Both the position numbers and the translations under genes were made by a program. From Dioscorea cayenensis subsp. rotundata (lineage: Eukaryota > Streptophyta > Magnoliopsida > Dioscoreales > Dioscoreaceae), in the NCBI RefSeq assembly GCF_009730915.1, contig NC_052477.1, positions 29,584,420 to 29,648,419 on the forward strand: a stretch of 64,000 nt of DNA, in the 5' to 3' direction. This document shows, piece after piece, positions 36,637-47,769 of this stretch. Numbering within the stretch: the first letter of the stretch is position 1; each line of letters opens with the position of its first letter. Under the pieces are notes generated by a model. It worked only from the letters and a program-made list of their open reading frames with translations. It did no database searches and had not been told where the DNA came from.

Positions 36637-38948
36637 CGAAGAGGAAGAGGAAGAGCAGCGGAGGAGAAGACGAACTCGAAAAGCAAGGAGAGAAGAGAAG
36701 GATTCAAAGCGGCGACCATGGCCATTATTGCAAAGCTTTTATACAACGCGTTGGTTGTTTGACGGCGGCGAATGGAGTGTGGGGCCCAGTTGACTTGAGA
36801 AATGGGCGTGTATTATTATATATTCACAATTATGCATGTGGGCCCCTTATGAAATTCCATATTATTTCCGTGTTCTTATCACAAAATTCCCGTGGATATA
36901 CCTATTTATTTTTATTATTTTTTTTACTTTTCTTTTTTAGAAATTATTTTTAAAAAAAATAATGATAATTTATGAGAATGTGGGAATGTTATAGGAGTTG
37001 ACTGACCGGTTGAGTTTCGGTTCTGGCTGTTATAAACTTTGAACCGGGTTTTAAAGATCGGTTTTTGGTTCCACGGTGATTCAGTTTTTAATAATTTGTT
37101 TCTGATTAATTAAAATATATTTAAAAAATATTATAATATTATATAATTTTTGTTTAAAAATTTAAAATAAAATGAAACTGAACCAATATTTATGATTTTT
37201 TTACTAATAGTCGGTAAAACAATACTAATATTGTAGCTGTTTGCCTGTTTGCATAGTACTGCTATATAAGATTCTTGTTTCTAACTTATAAGAATCTTAG
37301 TCATATTTATAGCTTGGTTTATAATTAAAATTATAAAAATGGTTTCAGAATAATAGTAACTTTGATTCGGTTCAGTGGTTGGACTAGACAAGCCTCGAGT
37401 CTCATTTCTCAAACTTAATTAATTAATTTTATTTTATTATATATTATTTATTTATTTATATGTAATGTATATATAGACACACTTGGTAAAATTCAATTTT
37501 CATTTAGCAGAATTTTTAAATTGAATAAAACTTAAATAATAAATAATAAATAACTGAATTAAAAATAGCTTTAACTCTGTGTTCGGTGAAGGATAGTAAT
37601 AGAGTTTAAATTTAATTTATACATTGTCTAATTTCGTTGTGGTATATCACTATTAAAAAATAATAACCATGAAAAAGATGATTCATCTTGTTTGTACTAA
37701 CTAAAAATTATTGATAGTTTAGAAATGATTCATGAATGTCTCTAATAATCAATTAAGCTTGGATTTAACTTTTTCCTTTTTTATTTGTCAATGAATCACT
37801 TATTCTTCTTGTTGAAAACTGAAAAGGATGAAAGCTCTTCACAATCTTTAGATTCTAACATGTTTGTCTTTTTAATTTAATCTTCTAGCAAACTCTAGAA
37901 TATTTTTCAACTTTTATCTAACTAATTTAAAAAATACTTTGAAGATCTCAAGATAACTAACATCAATTAAAAACTAAAATAATCAAATTGAATTCTCATG
38001 ACAAACAAAGCCAAGAACTCAAGATCAAAAAACACACAATCATGTAATTATAAAAATAGCTATATATATATTTATTTATAAATGACAAAGAATCACTAGT
38101 AAAACAATAAAATTTCACATGGACTTTCTATTTAGGTGATACAATAATTCACATATTTATTTATTTTTATAAAATAGATAAACCACATGTATTTAAAAAA
38201 AATATAAAATTCCATTAGATGAAGAGGAAAAGAAGAAAAAAAATAAAACATAAGAAATTAAAAGCGAAGGAAGCCTAAAATGCCACAATAATAACAATAA
38301 AAAAAACTAAGAAGGTCACTCAAGCCTTTGAGAGGGTAGTTGGAGACCACAAAAAAACCAAGAGACTATTCTGTCTAAGCATCATCTTCCCCAATTTAGT
38401 TGTTAAGGAACTCAAGATTACGCCTAGTTACTCAAGTTGGTCTTTCCAATTTAGATCTTTTGGCTTCTGACCCCATCAATTTAGATTTTTTGGTTTCTGA
38501 CACTGTATTTAATCAATTCATGAACATGTGAATAACTTTCAAAAGAATAGATCTATACACAGAGTGTATATTACTAAAAATACAAGTATTTCTTTTAAAT
38601 CAGATATTTCAAAATAAAGACCTAATAATTAAATTTGCCACATCCTTTGCAGGATAAGGGATAAGGGAGCGGCAACTCCCCCCACAGCTTATTTTTATAG
38701 AACCTCTTTTTGAAATAGTGCCCATATTGCTATACTGTTTTGGGTAGGTTAGAAATTACTTGACAAAGAATTTAATCACTTCAAAACTATTATATTTATG
38801 GCCAATGTTTATCAGAATTTTGAACACTAACTAATCTATCATCAAGTCATCATCGTCCTTGACTTTCTCCATGCTAGTGTCAGCCCCTATACTTAGTCTT
38901 ATGATTTTGTAAAGAAGTGTGTTCTTTGTGATATAATTTTTTAAGGGC

Positions 38949-38980
<32 letters not shown>

Positions 38981-39526
38981 AAACCCAAAAGGACTAATTA
39001 GACATAACTTTGTTTTTATTTGACTGATGTTAACTCAACGTTAACCACACGGCATGTACACAAAAATATGAGATTTGAGAGGGGCATTCATGTAAATACA
39101 TTATTTACAATAGTATGCAAAAATTTAATTTTCAGGGGAATATATGCACATGTCCCCATAATTATTTACTATGCCATACATAAAAAAAAAAAAACATTTG
39201 ACATAATATTTATTTTTATTATATTAATATTGAGCTAATTCAATGAATAAGACATTTGCTCTCATGAAAGAGGGACGGAAACAATACATTTGTTAATAAA
39301 TAAATAAATAACTGAAAAAAAAAACATAAAAGAATGTGAAATTTGTATGATAAACAAGCAAATATATTATTTATATGGATTTACAAACAAATCTCAACTT
39401 TTATTGGGATTCATATATGCAAAGCCCCCATAGTTATTTATTATTTGCAATATCATACATAAAAAAATAAAAATAAAAATAAAAATAAAAGAATATAATT
39501 ATGGTTTATTTTTACACTACTATTTT
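36637..39526. other. Intergenic AT-rich DNA
   Basis: The first ~150 bases are the receptor gene leader and promoter. Beyond that I see no gene. There are CGGTT-rich blocks near 37000-37080 and 37370, a short echo of CAATTTAGATYTTTTGG at about 38450-38500, a (TA)n run at 38954-38981, and two related stretches downstream of the GRAS gene (about 39100-39190 and 39360-39470, both ending in ATACATAAAAAAA). Confidence 0.55.
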
Positions 39527-40798
39527 TTATCTCCAAGTATAGAGTCTAACCATTGGAGTTCCTCTCCACTCCAACACCATCTCATTCTCACAATAACCAT
39601 TAACCTTAATCTCATAAGGCTCATCTCTTCCCTTCATAACCATCTCCTTAACCTCCATTAATCTTTCTTTACTCACCCTACACTCTCTCAAACCATGGCC
39701 ACAAAAAGGCTCAAAGTCCTCCACAAAGTCAATAAGAGAAACACAAGGTCCTACAAAGAGACACTCCATGGTTGTCCTTGCAAGTGATAGATGAGAAGGG
39801 AAGTGCCATTCCAAGGACTCAAACAAAGCATGAGAACTCACCAAATGATCATCAGAGAATGGCTTCAACCTTGACCCAAATCCTTCTCCATAACTTATCA
39901 TTCCTATTCCTTTGTAGCTTGTTACCACCTTTTCAGCCACCCTTGTGAATTCCAACACTTGTCTTCTTCTCTTAGGCTCTCCCATGTGTGGTAGTCCCAC
40001 CATGCAATTGAAAACAAACCATTCATTTTCATTTACTGTTCTATCAAACATCAACAACAACTCCTCCATCTCAATCTCTTCAACTTGTAAACTTAATCCA
40101 ATGGAACAGGCAAAGCTACAAAGGTTGTTTCTAGTCTTCTTTACTTCTTTACAGTGAATAACACTGAGCTTGACCGATATCCGGTGATTAAGAACAGCGA
40201 GCAAAGCCGGCCATTGTTCGCCTTCTCCGACATCGAAATCAATTATATGAATTACTTGCACATCACATGGCAAGGACTCAAGTATGGCAAAGTTGGTAGC
40301 AAGATGAGCAAACCTCCCATAAGGACATATCTCATAGAATGCCCTTAAAGCCATTCCATAGTTCTTGGAGGACTCTTCTCTTAGATAGTGATCATCAAAG
40401 TGGAGCAAGTGATGGCCTAAACGCTCCATGGTTGTGCCCATAGGACTAACTTGTGAACAAAGTCTCTTCTCAATCACATCTCCAAGTTCAATATGCTTGT
40501 TTTCCTTTGCTTCTCCATAAGCTTTAAGAAGATGAAATATGCTCAACTCTTGATAATTCTCAAGAGTGTTAGAAACAAACTCTTGTTGTTGTTGTTGTTG
40601 TTGATGATGATGATGATGATGATGATGTTGTTGGTCATTAGAGGACATCTCTGACAAGTCTTGAAGGAATGAAGAAGCTTCTTCTTCATCAATCCATAAG
40701 TACTGATGATCATTGCAACTAGGAAACAGTACCATGTCTTCCAATGAGAAGTCTTCATAGAAATCCATGAAGTTTTCAAAGCCATTGTAGAACTCCAT
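39527..40798 (-). CDS. GRAS transcription factor, NSP2/SCL26-like
   Basis: GRAS proteins are plant transcription regulators; the NSP2 clade acts in symbiotic and strigolactone-related signalling. The gene is intronless, 423 residues. An acidic N terminus is followed by a poly-His/poly-Gln tract (~58-72), then the GRAS domain: leucine-heptad region with FHLLKAYGEAKENKH, VHIID core as VIHIIDFDVGEGEQWPALL, and a SAW region ending EMVLEWRGTPMVRLYTWR. ICPYGRFAHLATNFAILE and FNCMVGLPHMG resemble the group commonly annotated NSP2-like in non-legumes. At 423 residues it is shorter than legume NSP2, mainly in the N terminus, so orthology is not certain. A TATA-like TATTTATA lies about 40 bases before the ATG. 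Confidence 0.9.
   Translation of the reverse strand: MEFYNGFENFMDFYEDFSLEDMVLFPSCNDHQYLWIDEEEASSFLQDLSEMSSNDQQHHHHHHHHQQQQQQQEFVSNTLENYQELSIFHLLKAYGEAKENKHIELGDVIEKRLCSQVSPMGTTMERLGHHLLHFDDHYLREESSKNYGMALRAFYEICPYGRFAHLATNFAILESLPCDVQVIHIIDFDVGEGEQWPALLAVLNHRISVKLSVIHCKEVKKTRNNLCSFACSIGLSLQVEEIEMEELLLMFDRTVNENEWFVFNCMVGLPHMGEPKRRRQVLEFTRVAEKVVTSYKGIGMISYGEGFGSRLKPFSDDHLVSSHALFESLEWHFPSHLSLARTTMECLFVGPCVSLIDFVEDFEPFCGHGLRECRVSKERLMEVKEMVMKGRDEPYEIKVNGYCENEMVLEWRGTPMVRLYTWR
40573..40628 (-). repeat. Poly-Gln/poly-His codon repeat in the GRAS gene
   Basis: In gene direction CAT and CAC codons (8 His) run straight into CAA/CAG codons (7 Gln), close to the N terminus. Length polymorphism is likely. 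Confidence 0.9.
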
Positions 40799-40836
40799 TG
40801 TTAATGCATGTGTGAGAAGATGAGACTTAGAATGGG

Positions 40837-40846
40837 ATATAAATAG
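40837..40846 (-). promoter_or_regulatory. TATA-like element upstream of the GRAS gene
   Basis: TATTTATATC in gene direction, about 40 bases before the ATG. It would give a very short leader, so a second AT-rich site near 40863-40868 is an alternative. Confidence 0.35.
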
Positions 40847-41838
40847 GAGGGAAAGAGGATGGAATTATAATGAAATGGGAAGAGTGTTTCCTGTTTCCTT
40901 TCTTTTGCTTTGAAGAGCCCTGCTTGATTAGAGTTTCTCTTTGACACCTTCCTCTTTGGAGGTTTCCTTGCTCTTATTCTCTCATTTATTATAGGAGTTA
41001 TGGATATTGAAATGGCTTATCTTTATTAATAATAATAATAATAATAATTTAATTTGGAGGTGGAAAACTATGACTTGTGAGTGCCATGGTGATTTAGACA
41101 TTATTGATAAGATTGTATTACCTTAAAATGTTTTGCTTCTTGTATTTTGTATTTTGATTCTCTAAATATTTTTAATTGTTTATTTGTCTGTTTATCCCCT
41201 AAAAAATCAATCTAAACTATTCAAATATCTGAAAAATATTCTTTTATGACTAGCAGAACACAAGTCGAGGGGTATTTTAAGTACTTTATCATCGATTTTT
41301 TATTTTTTTATTTTACTAAACATGTGAACAATGGTAATTTTTATAAAAATGAAATACTTAAAATATTATTTTAATTTTCTTAAAAAAAGAATATCGTGTT
41401 AGGCGAGATTAAAAAAAATTTACTAAAGACAATATTAGGAACCAATAATATAAAATTGATTTAATCACTAATTAGTTTTTTTTAATCTTTCATTTTCTCC
41501 TTCTTTATGGATGTCTACTTAAGTAATTTATCTCATTGGTTGATTGAGAAAGGGTTATGGAATCCTAAATAAGTTTTATGATGAAAATACACGGGAGTGA
41601 CTAAGACATTGATATTAACATGAAATGAACCATCTCATTAAATAATTAAAAAAATTTATTTAAATTATAAAATTTCATTGTCATCTACTTGACTACTTTC
41701 CACAATGTAGCCAATGGGGGGAAAAACGGGTCGGGTTTCTAATCCAAACCAGACCCGACCCGTTAGGACTTATCGGATCCCGTTGGGCTTCGCGTTCTCG
41801 AACCCGCATTCATTTTCTCCACGTGCTCTTCGGCGAGA

Positions 41839-41976
41839 TGGATTGTTCCGGAGAGACGCCCAATTCCCAATTTCGCGGGCTTGAAAACCCTAATTCTCCT
41901 CGCTGCGATCAATCTCTTTGTAGTAAATGGCGAGCAGAGCTGGAGAATGTGGCCTTCGTCGGTAGCGTCGTTGATT
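41839..41976 (+). CDS. Possible orphan first exon of an unrecognised gene
   Basis: A plus-strand frame starts at ATG (MDCSGETPNSQFRGLENP) and runs about 46 codons to VAFVGSVVDL, where TT|GTAAGC offers a strong splice donor; unspliced it stops at once. It sits in a local high-GC island and spans an AAACCCTAAT telo-box (about 41884). The next possible acceptor (AATCAG at about 42208-42213) would add only some 28 codons before a stop, giving no family I know. It could be a truncated gene left by rearrangement, a small unrecognised gene, or chance. Confidence 0.3.
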
Positions 41977-42593
41977 TGTAAGCATATATTGAGAATTTCT
42001 ATGGTTTTCATGAATTTGTTCATCAGATGTTTGTTTTGATAAGATTTTGGATATGGAGCTATTGAGATTTTGATGCAATTTCTATCTAGTTTTGATTTTG
42101 ATTTGAGGGTTAGTATACCTTTCGAAGGATGACCATGGTGCATTTGGATCAAGAGTGGAAATGATGCATCTTTTTATCATTGAACTTGTTCTTCCTTCTT
42201 AATTTCTAATCAGATATGTCATCTCTGCATGCTTTTTTGTATTATGGTATTTCAAATCAATGAGAACATCTTTTTGGCACAAATGGGAGAATGAATAGTT
42301 GTACTGATTGTGGAGTTGCTCTGATTTCTATCGAACATCTGAATCATCCTGTGTATAAAAGACATGCTAGTAGGTAGCTAATGAATTCAATTTATCTGAG
42401 TTTGGAGAAATGTTTCAAATTGATGAATGTGATACATGGCACATGAACTGAATTGCTAATGTTGTAAACAAGATGTTTGCTTTTATTACTAACACAAAGA
42501 GCTACTTATAAATCCGAAAAAGGAACTCAAACCCTGACTCTGATGTTAAGTATGAGAGTATCATAAACTCAAACACCTTTCTGCTAATCATCT

Positions 42594-44378
42594 CTATTGA
42601 TCTGCAACGGAGACACATGAAGCAGTGGTGGTGTCAAGACGAACAATGCCTCCTGCGGTGTTCACTGTTCGGAGATAGCAAGTGCTATCATCCTTGAACC
42701 TATAAGCTGACCTGGTAGCACCTCCACCCCAAACGGGCACTCCGTCATGCATTAATGCTGAGCCTTCTGCATCCTGCCTGTCTGTTAGTGTGGCAATGCT
42801 CACTGCCTGCCCCTCGCTGAGATTCACCATCTCCACCAGCTGGTGGTACAGCCTTGTTTTCTGGAAAACGGCACCACTGACTGCATTCACCGTCGAAGTC
42901 TGAATTTGCATCGGTGCATCCATCATCAGCTGTACCCTTGATAGTGCTTGGTTTCCCTTCATCAGAGCCACCATCATCCTCTGCTTGTTGTTGACCTCTA
43001 TTTGCTTCACTGCTCCTCGGTTCTGCACCTCTATTTGGCTCTTGAACTTGATCTTTTGCTGTACCACAGTAGTGAGGTTCCCCTTGGAGGAGCTCACCCA
43101 ACCAATGAAGCGCACCAGCCCTTCAGCATCAATCTCTGATTGCCCATCTTGGTTTCTCCATTCTGCATTGCGGTTCATTTTCGGTGGTGGCGCATTGTAG
43201 TTGATGAGCCCGGCCTGCGTTGCATCTGACCACCTGTCAACCCAGATGTGCAGGTTGGCGCCAACGAGCCAATACCTCTGGCTATCATGCACACCAAGTC
43301 CAAACTTGTGTGGCTGCCCGTCAAGCAGCATGCCAAGGAACGGTGTCATGTCAAGATCATAAGACGGCATGTTAAATGCTCCAATGGCTGCCACTGGTGA
43401 CCAGAAGTAAGGGTTTATAGAGCCTGGATAAAGCACCATGAATGGAATGTGTCCTCCAACGAACTTGTCATCTATGGTTGCATATACCTGCCGGAATCCT
43501 CCATTGCTCCGTGGGGTAGAGAGGTTGGCTGCTCCTTCCAGGTAGGATGAACGGAGGGGGTTGCCAAACCAGAACTCATCATCCGCATGGTAGGAGACGA
43601 AGATCTCCAGCACAGCACGGTAAGTGTTTTGTGGGATTTTAATTAATGAAGTGGCTATTTGTGAGTCACTCTCGATCCTGGACCAGAATCCACTGCCATA
43701 GAAGCCGTTGTTGCTTGTCACTGGGATGATGAGGTCAGCTGGCTCTTTGTAAAGTTCTTGGATTGTTGCATGCCCTGTGGCTGCTGATGGTTTGGCAGCG
43801 GTTGCAATGGCGCCCCGATAGAAGTGGAGGGTGACATTGGCACTGTAGACTCCGGGGAGTACAGTGTTGGAATTCTCAAGCATCATGGAGACAGTGCCGT
43901 TGTTCTCACTAAGCCGGCGAATAGCAGCGGTGTAGCGGGTGATGTCTTTGGTGACCTTCCAGAAGGCGCCAGGTGCCATTGGGAGTGGGGTGGTAGTGCG
44001 TAGCACCTCCACGCCATCTACCCATACAGCGGCAATGCGGTCTTTCTGGAGGTCAGAAGCAGAGACAGAGAGCTCGAGGACTACACGAGTCCAAGGAGCA
44101 GGGCAGTCAGGGGGTTGTGTGTAGTTAGCAGAGGCTGGGGGGGCACCTACGGTGTCTGCGAAGTCCTGTTGTAGTGCAATCACTGAACATTTTGGTGCCT
44201 GGGTGGGGAGAACTGGAGGTAGAGTAGGATCAATGTGCTCAAGGGTCAGGTTGGGTAAGGTAAGGCCTCTGCGTATGGGGAAAATATCAGGTGATGATGC
44301 TGATACACTTGTGGCAGAGTAAATGGCAACGACCACAAAAATGATATACCAATGCTTTGGATGCATGATCTCTGGCAT
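42594..44378 (-). CDS. Peptide-N-glycosidase A (PNGase A) family, copy 1
   Basis: PNGase A (peptide-N4-(N-acetyl-beta-glucosaminyl)asparagine amidase A) cleaves the bond between the N-glycan and asparagine in glycopeptides. It is secretory and accepts core alpha-1,3-fucosylated plant glycans. The gene is intronless, 594 residues. The start is the first ATG (44378); the open frame extends upstream only through a TTG, and a TATA-like CTATATATG (44425-44433) lies 47 bases before the ATG. A hydrophobic signal (WYIIFVVVAIYSATSVSA) is followed by HIDPTLPPVLPTQ, CSVIALQQDFADTVGAPP, RIAAVWVDGVEVLRTTTP, TYRAVLEIFVSYHADDEFW, NPYFWSPVAAIGAF and DLDMTPFLGMLLDGQPH, all shared with its two neighbours. Several N-glycosylation sequons are present. 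Confidence 0.95.
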   Translation of the reverse strand: MPEIMHPKHWYIIFVVVAIYSATSVSASSPDIFPIRRGLTLPNLTLEHIDPTLPPVLPTQAPKCSVIALQQDFADTVGAPPASANYTQPPDCPAPWTRVVLELSVSASDLQKDRIAAVWVDGVEVLRTTTPLPMAPGAFWKVTKDITRYTAAIRRLSENNGTVSMMLENSNTVLPGVYSANVTLHFYRGAIATAAKPSAATGHATIQELYKEPADLIIPVTSNNGFYGSGFWSRIESDSQIATSLIKIPQNTYRAVLEIFVSYHADDEFWFGNPLRSSYLEGAANLSTPRSNGGFRQVYATIDDKFVGGHIPFMVLYPGSINPYFWSPVAAIGAFNMPSYDLDMTPFLGMLLDGQPHKFGLGVHDSQRYWLVGANLHIWVDRWSDATQAGLINYNAPPPKMNRNAEWRNQDGQSEIDAEGLVRFIGWVSSSKGNLTTVVQQKIKFKSQIEVQNRGAVKQIEVNNKQRMMVALMKGNQALSRVQLMMDAPMQIQTSTVNAVSGAVFQKTRLYHQLVEMVNLSEGQAVSIATLTDRQDAEGSALMHDGVPVWGGGATRSAYRFKDDSTCYLRTVNTAGGIVRLDTTTASCVSVADQ

Positions 44379-44424
44379 GTTATTTTTCTTTGGAGAATGG
44401 AGATGGTGAGAGGAGAGCAAGGAT

Positions 44425-44433
44425 CATATATAG
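44425..44433 (-). promoter_or_regulatory. TATA box of PNGase A copy 1
   Basis: CTATATATG in gene direction, 47 bases upstream of the chosen ATG. Its position supports the start at 44378. Confidence 0.5.
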
Positions 44434-45360
44434 GAAGGATTTTGATGGAATGCTTAAAATGTGGATGTGGTTATTGATTTCAGAGGATACAAGATGAGCT
44501 TCCCGGTGATTTCCTAGTGATTCCGTTTGAGGCACCAACAATGCAGGTACTCTACTGTACTAGTTATGCTTTTCAACAATGCATGCAGTTATCCTTTTGT
44601 GTATTTCTTTACTTGTTATTAACAATCGCAAATCACTATTATGATTATAAAAACCTGAAATAAATGCTCTGCAACTATCTAGAGTTTTCTTATGAGATAG
44701 ATAAGAAAAAGATGATATGTGACAAGGCAGTACTAGTAGCATGTAGATGTCATGTAGTTCGTGATGAGCGAAATAGAGTTCACCTTTATATTAACTGTCA
44801 TTGTCAGTAGTATAGCTATTAGATTAAATTAATGCTTTCTTGTAATGATGCTCTAAATTAAAGATGCTGAAAATTACTGCAGATGATAATTGGAAATTAT
44901 GATGTCATAACTCTCCATCTCTACGAGATTAATCTTTAGTTGCTGTAAATCTATTTATGCTGTACTGGGCGCACGAGTGGTTGTGTTTATTTTTGGTTTT
45001 ACAAGACTTGAATGCTTAAATTCTTTGCAACATCTGGATTTATATAAACTTATTCATGATTGCCATGAAATTCAATGTAATTAAGGAGAACATAAGCGGG
45101 GAAATAACTATCAAACTGAAATAAAGTTCAGTTAGGTCTTAGTTATTACTCCTGCAATAGGGGACTTAGTATTTTATTCCTCTCTTAAATCGAAGACTGA
45201 GGATTGAAATTCGTGGCTCATCTACTTTTGAGTTTTTTTTGGAGAAAACATCTATTTTTAGTTGGAAGGGGGAGGGAGTACGAATTACCCTCATCCATAT
45301 TTCTCCAAAAAGAAAAAATCTTAGTTGTAAATAAATAACTTCAATGTTATTTCACCTAGT

Positions 45361-45537
45361 GATCCATTTGAAAATGTTTTTGGTCTAGAGCCAAATTAGA
45401 TTGATGCATAGAGTGATTGTGAGGAATTCATACAGGGAGAAAAAAGTGATATATTTGAGAATGCTTTTAGTGCTAGAACCAAATTAAGAATCAGTGATTG
45501 ATTGCACGAATTCATATATAGAGGAAACAGAGAGTGA
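45361..45537 (+). repeat. 87-bp tandem duplication between PNGase A genes
   Basis: GATCCATTTGAAAATGTTTT at 45361 and GATATATTTGAGAATGCTTT at 45448 start diverged copies that both continue with CCAAATTA, GTGATTG and GAATTCATA in order. Confidence 0.7.
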
Positions 45538-45718
45538 ATCTATACCAATTTCTGTAAGGAAACAGAACCATCTGAGAAACAGTGAATAAACTAAGAAACA
45601 ATACAGCATGATCAGCTTGCCTATAGCTGAGTGTGCATACAGTAACCATTATGTATATATGTAACTGGAAGACCCAGCTTCCTCCTAATCTAACTCAACT
45701 GATGATCTTTCTATCATG

Positions 45719-47575
45719 CTATAAGGTGGAAACAGCTGTGGAGCCGGTGAGGCCAGCAGCTGCACAGGAGGCACTCGCCTCGTCTTCTTTCACCTTTCCA
45801 CCAACCATATTAACCGTCCTGAGGTAGCAAGTTTTATCATCTTTGAACTTGTACACTGACTTGGTATCACCTTTACCCCAGACACCGATACCATCTTGCA
45901 TCAACACCGACCCTTCTGAGTCCTGCCGGTCAGATATTGCGCTGAAAGCTGCTGCCTTCCCCGCCGTCATGCTCATCAACTCCGCTAGCCCATGTGTTAG
46001 TTTAGTCTTATGAAATCTCGTCCCACCACCACCATTAGAGCTTATTATCTCCAGTTGCAGCGGTGCCTCTGTGTCAACAAGCACTCTGCCAACCACCATA
46101 TCATCGCGTTCTATCCGTGTGTTTATTCTCGACTTGCTCTCTATTTCCACTTGTTTTGTTGCTCCCTTGTCTTGCATTTCAACATGGCTTTTGAACTTGA
46201 CCTTGTGACGGATACTTGTACTTACATTTCCCAATGAGGAGCTCACCCAGCCAGAGAATCTGATGATTGCCGCACCTTCCATCTCTGACTTCCCCTCCAT
46301 CTCCTTCCAGTCAGCTTGTCGGCTTAGTCGGAGCGGCGGCACCTTGTATCGGACTAGTTTCCCCTCCACTTCATCCGACCATGCGTCTAGCCATAAATGG
46401 AGGTTTGCAGAGATCAACCAGTAAGGCTGACAGTCCTTCACTGTCAACCCAAACTCATGTGGCTGTCCATCGAGCAATGTCCCTACAAAGGGTGTTATAT
46501 CAAGGTCATAAGACGGGTAATCATAAGCTCCAATTGCTGACACTGGTGCCCAGAAGAACGGGTTCAGGGATCCAGGTTGAATCACTGGAAAAGGAATGGC
46601 ACCACCAGCATATCGCCCATCAATCAGCGCTACCACCTGACGGAACCCGCCATTAGCTTGTGGTGCTACTAAGCCAATGCCGACCTCCTGCAGCTCAGGA
46701 CCATTTGACCGGAGAGGATTAGCATACCAGTACTCGTCATTGCCGTGGTGGGAGACGTAAATCTCGATCACTGCACGGTAAGCGTTGTTGGGCACCATCA
46801 CCGACACTGTAGGCGGTTCAGTTTCATTTGTCAATTGGAACCAGAAACCAGTGCTTCCATTTCCAGCAATGTTAGAGATTGGTATTATTTTGTCTGCTGG
46901 CTTCTTATACAAGCCCTTGGAGGTTGGATGAGCTGAGAGTTTGAAGGGTTCGTTTTCTACTAATTCTTCTTCATGGATAACGCCGCGGTAAAAATGGAGA
47001 GTGATGTTGACACTGTAAACACCAGGGAATGTGGTGTTTGAGTTTTCGAGCATCATAGAGAGGATGTTTTCAGTGGCTGTGCCACCTGGTGGTTGACGGA
47101 GAAGGGCACTGTAGCGGGTGACGTCCTTGCGAACACGCCAAAAGACGCCGGGAGACATAGGCATCGGGGTGGAGGTGCGGAGGATCTCAGAGCCATCAAG
47201 CCAAATGGCGGCGATACGGTCTTGTTGGATGTCAGACGCAACACCTGAGAAGTCAAGAATAACACGGGACCAAGGAGCTGGACAATCGGGTGGAGGGGAG
47301 AAGGCGACATATGTTGGCGGTGCACCGATTGTGTCGGCAAAATCTTCTTGGAGGAGATGGAGAGAGCATTTAGGGTTTTGAGTAGGCAGGAGGGGAGGAA
47401 GAGTTGGGTCCATGTATTCGACTGATGCATTTTGGACGGCAATTGATGGCTGTGGAGGGAGTGGGAGGCTCTCCGCGGGGGGCTCACCGGAGATTACACA
47501 AGTGTTCTTGAGTTGCAGCAAGAGGAGGAGGAGAAGATGGAGATGGTTAGTGAAACAATGCATGTTTTTGCTCAT
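45719..47575 (-). CDS. Peptide-N-glycosidase A (PNGase A) family, copy 2
   Basis: Same enzyme family as the copy at 42594 and in the same orientation, 1.3 kb apart, so a tandem duplicate. Intronless, 618 residues. The N terminus has a Leu-rich signal (HLHLLLLLLLQLKNTCVISG). Shared landmarks are EYMDPTLPPLLPTQNPKCS, DFADTIGAPP, RIAAIWLDGSEILRTSTPMP, NAYRAVIEIYVSHHGNDEYW, NPFFWAPVSAIGAYDYPSYDLDITPF, LLDGQPHEFGL and FSGWVSSSLGN. The C terminus ends CYLRTVNMVGGK followed by a short Ala/Ser tail. It is slightly longer than copy 1 mostly at both ends. The TATA run lies 52 bases upstream. Head-to-head with copy 3. Confidence 0.95.
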   Translation of the reverse strand: MSKNMHCFTNHLHLLLLLLLQLKNTCVISGEPPAESLPLPPQPSIAVQNASVEYMDPTLPPLLPTQNPKCSLHLLQEDFADTIGAPPTYVAFSPPPDCPAPWSRVILDFSGVASDIQQDRIAAIWLDGSEILRTSTPMPMSPGVFWRVRKDVTRYSALLRQPPGGTATENILSMMLENSNTTFPGVYSVNITLHFYRGVIHEEELVENEPFKLSAHPTSKGLYKKPADKIIPISNIAGNGSTGFWFQLTNETEPPTVSVMVPNNAYRAVIEIYVSHHGNDEYWYANPLRSNGPELQEVGIGLVAPQANGGFRQVVALIDGRYAGGAIPFPVIQPGSLNPFFWAPVSAIGAYDYPSYDLDITPFVGTLLDGQPHEFGLTVKDCQPYWLISANLHLWLDAWSDEVEGKLVRYKVPPLRLSRQADWKEMEGKSEMEGAAIIRFSGWVSSSLGNVSTSIRHKVKFKSHVEMQDKGATKQVEIESKSRINTRIERDDMVVGRVLVDTEAPLQLEIISSNGGGGTRFHKTKLTHGLAELMSMTAGKAAAFSAISDRQDSEGSVLMQDGIGVWGKGDTKSVYKFKDDKTCYLRTVNMVGGKVKEDEASASCAAAGLTGSTAVSTL

Positions 47576-47626
47576 TGTTTTAGTTTGGGAAAGAGTGTTG
47601 TTTAGATGTTTGATTGTGTTGGGTTG

Positions 47627-47638
47627 TTATATATATAC
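47627..47638 (-). promoter_or_regulatory. TATA box of PNGase A copy 2
   Basis: GTATATATATAA in gene direction, 52 bases upstream of the ATG, with a (GA)n/(TC)n run just upstream (47639-47660). Confidence 0.6.
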
Positions 47639-47769
47639 AGAGAGAGAGAGAGAGAGAGAGGGAGATGAGATTTGGTCGTTAGAGTTTGAAATGTGGAGGG
47701 AGATGAAAACGGTTTAAAATGTGGTTTTTGTTTGATAATTTGGTACAAATTTGAACTTTTTTACAGCAC

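Larger units (their letters stand above)
40799..42593. other. Intergenic DNA with one possible first exon
   Basis: A CT/GA-rich GRAS promoter is followed by AT-rich DNA to about 41690. A higher-GC island (about 41700-41980) looks like a gene start on the plus strand, reported separately. The remainder is probably the PNGase A 3' flank. Confidence 0.55.
44379..45718. other. Spacer between PNGase A copies 1 and 2
   Basis: Copy 1 promoter and copy 2 3' flank. It contains an 87-bp tandem duplication at about 45361-45537 and no supported gene. Confidence 0.6.

Noticed and set aside
41763-42152. 129-residue minus-strand frame
   Set aside because: Runs through intergenic DNA with no family match; the plus strand has the better gene-start signals.
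44379-44420. Extension of PNGase A copy 1 to 44420
   Set aside because: The upstream codon is TTG, not ATG, and it lies close to the TATA box, upstream of the expected transcript start.
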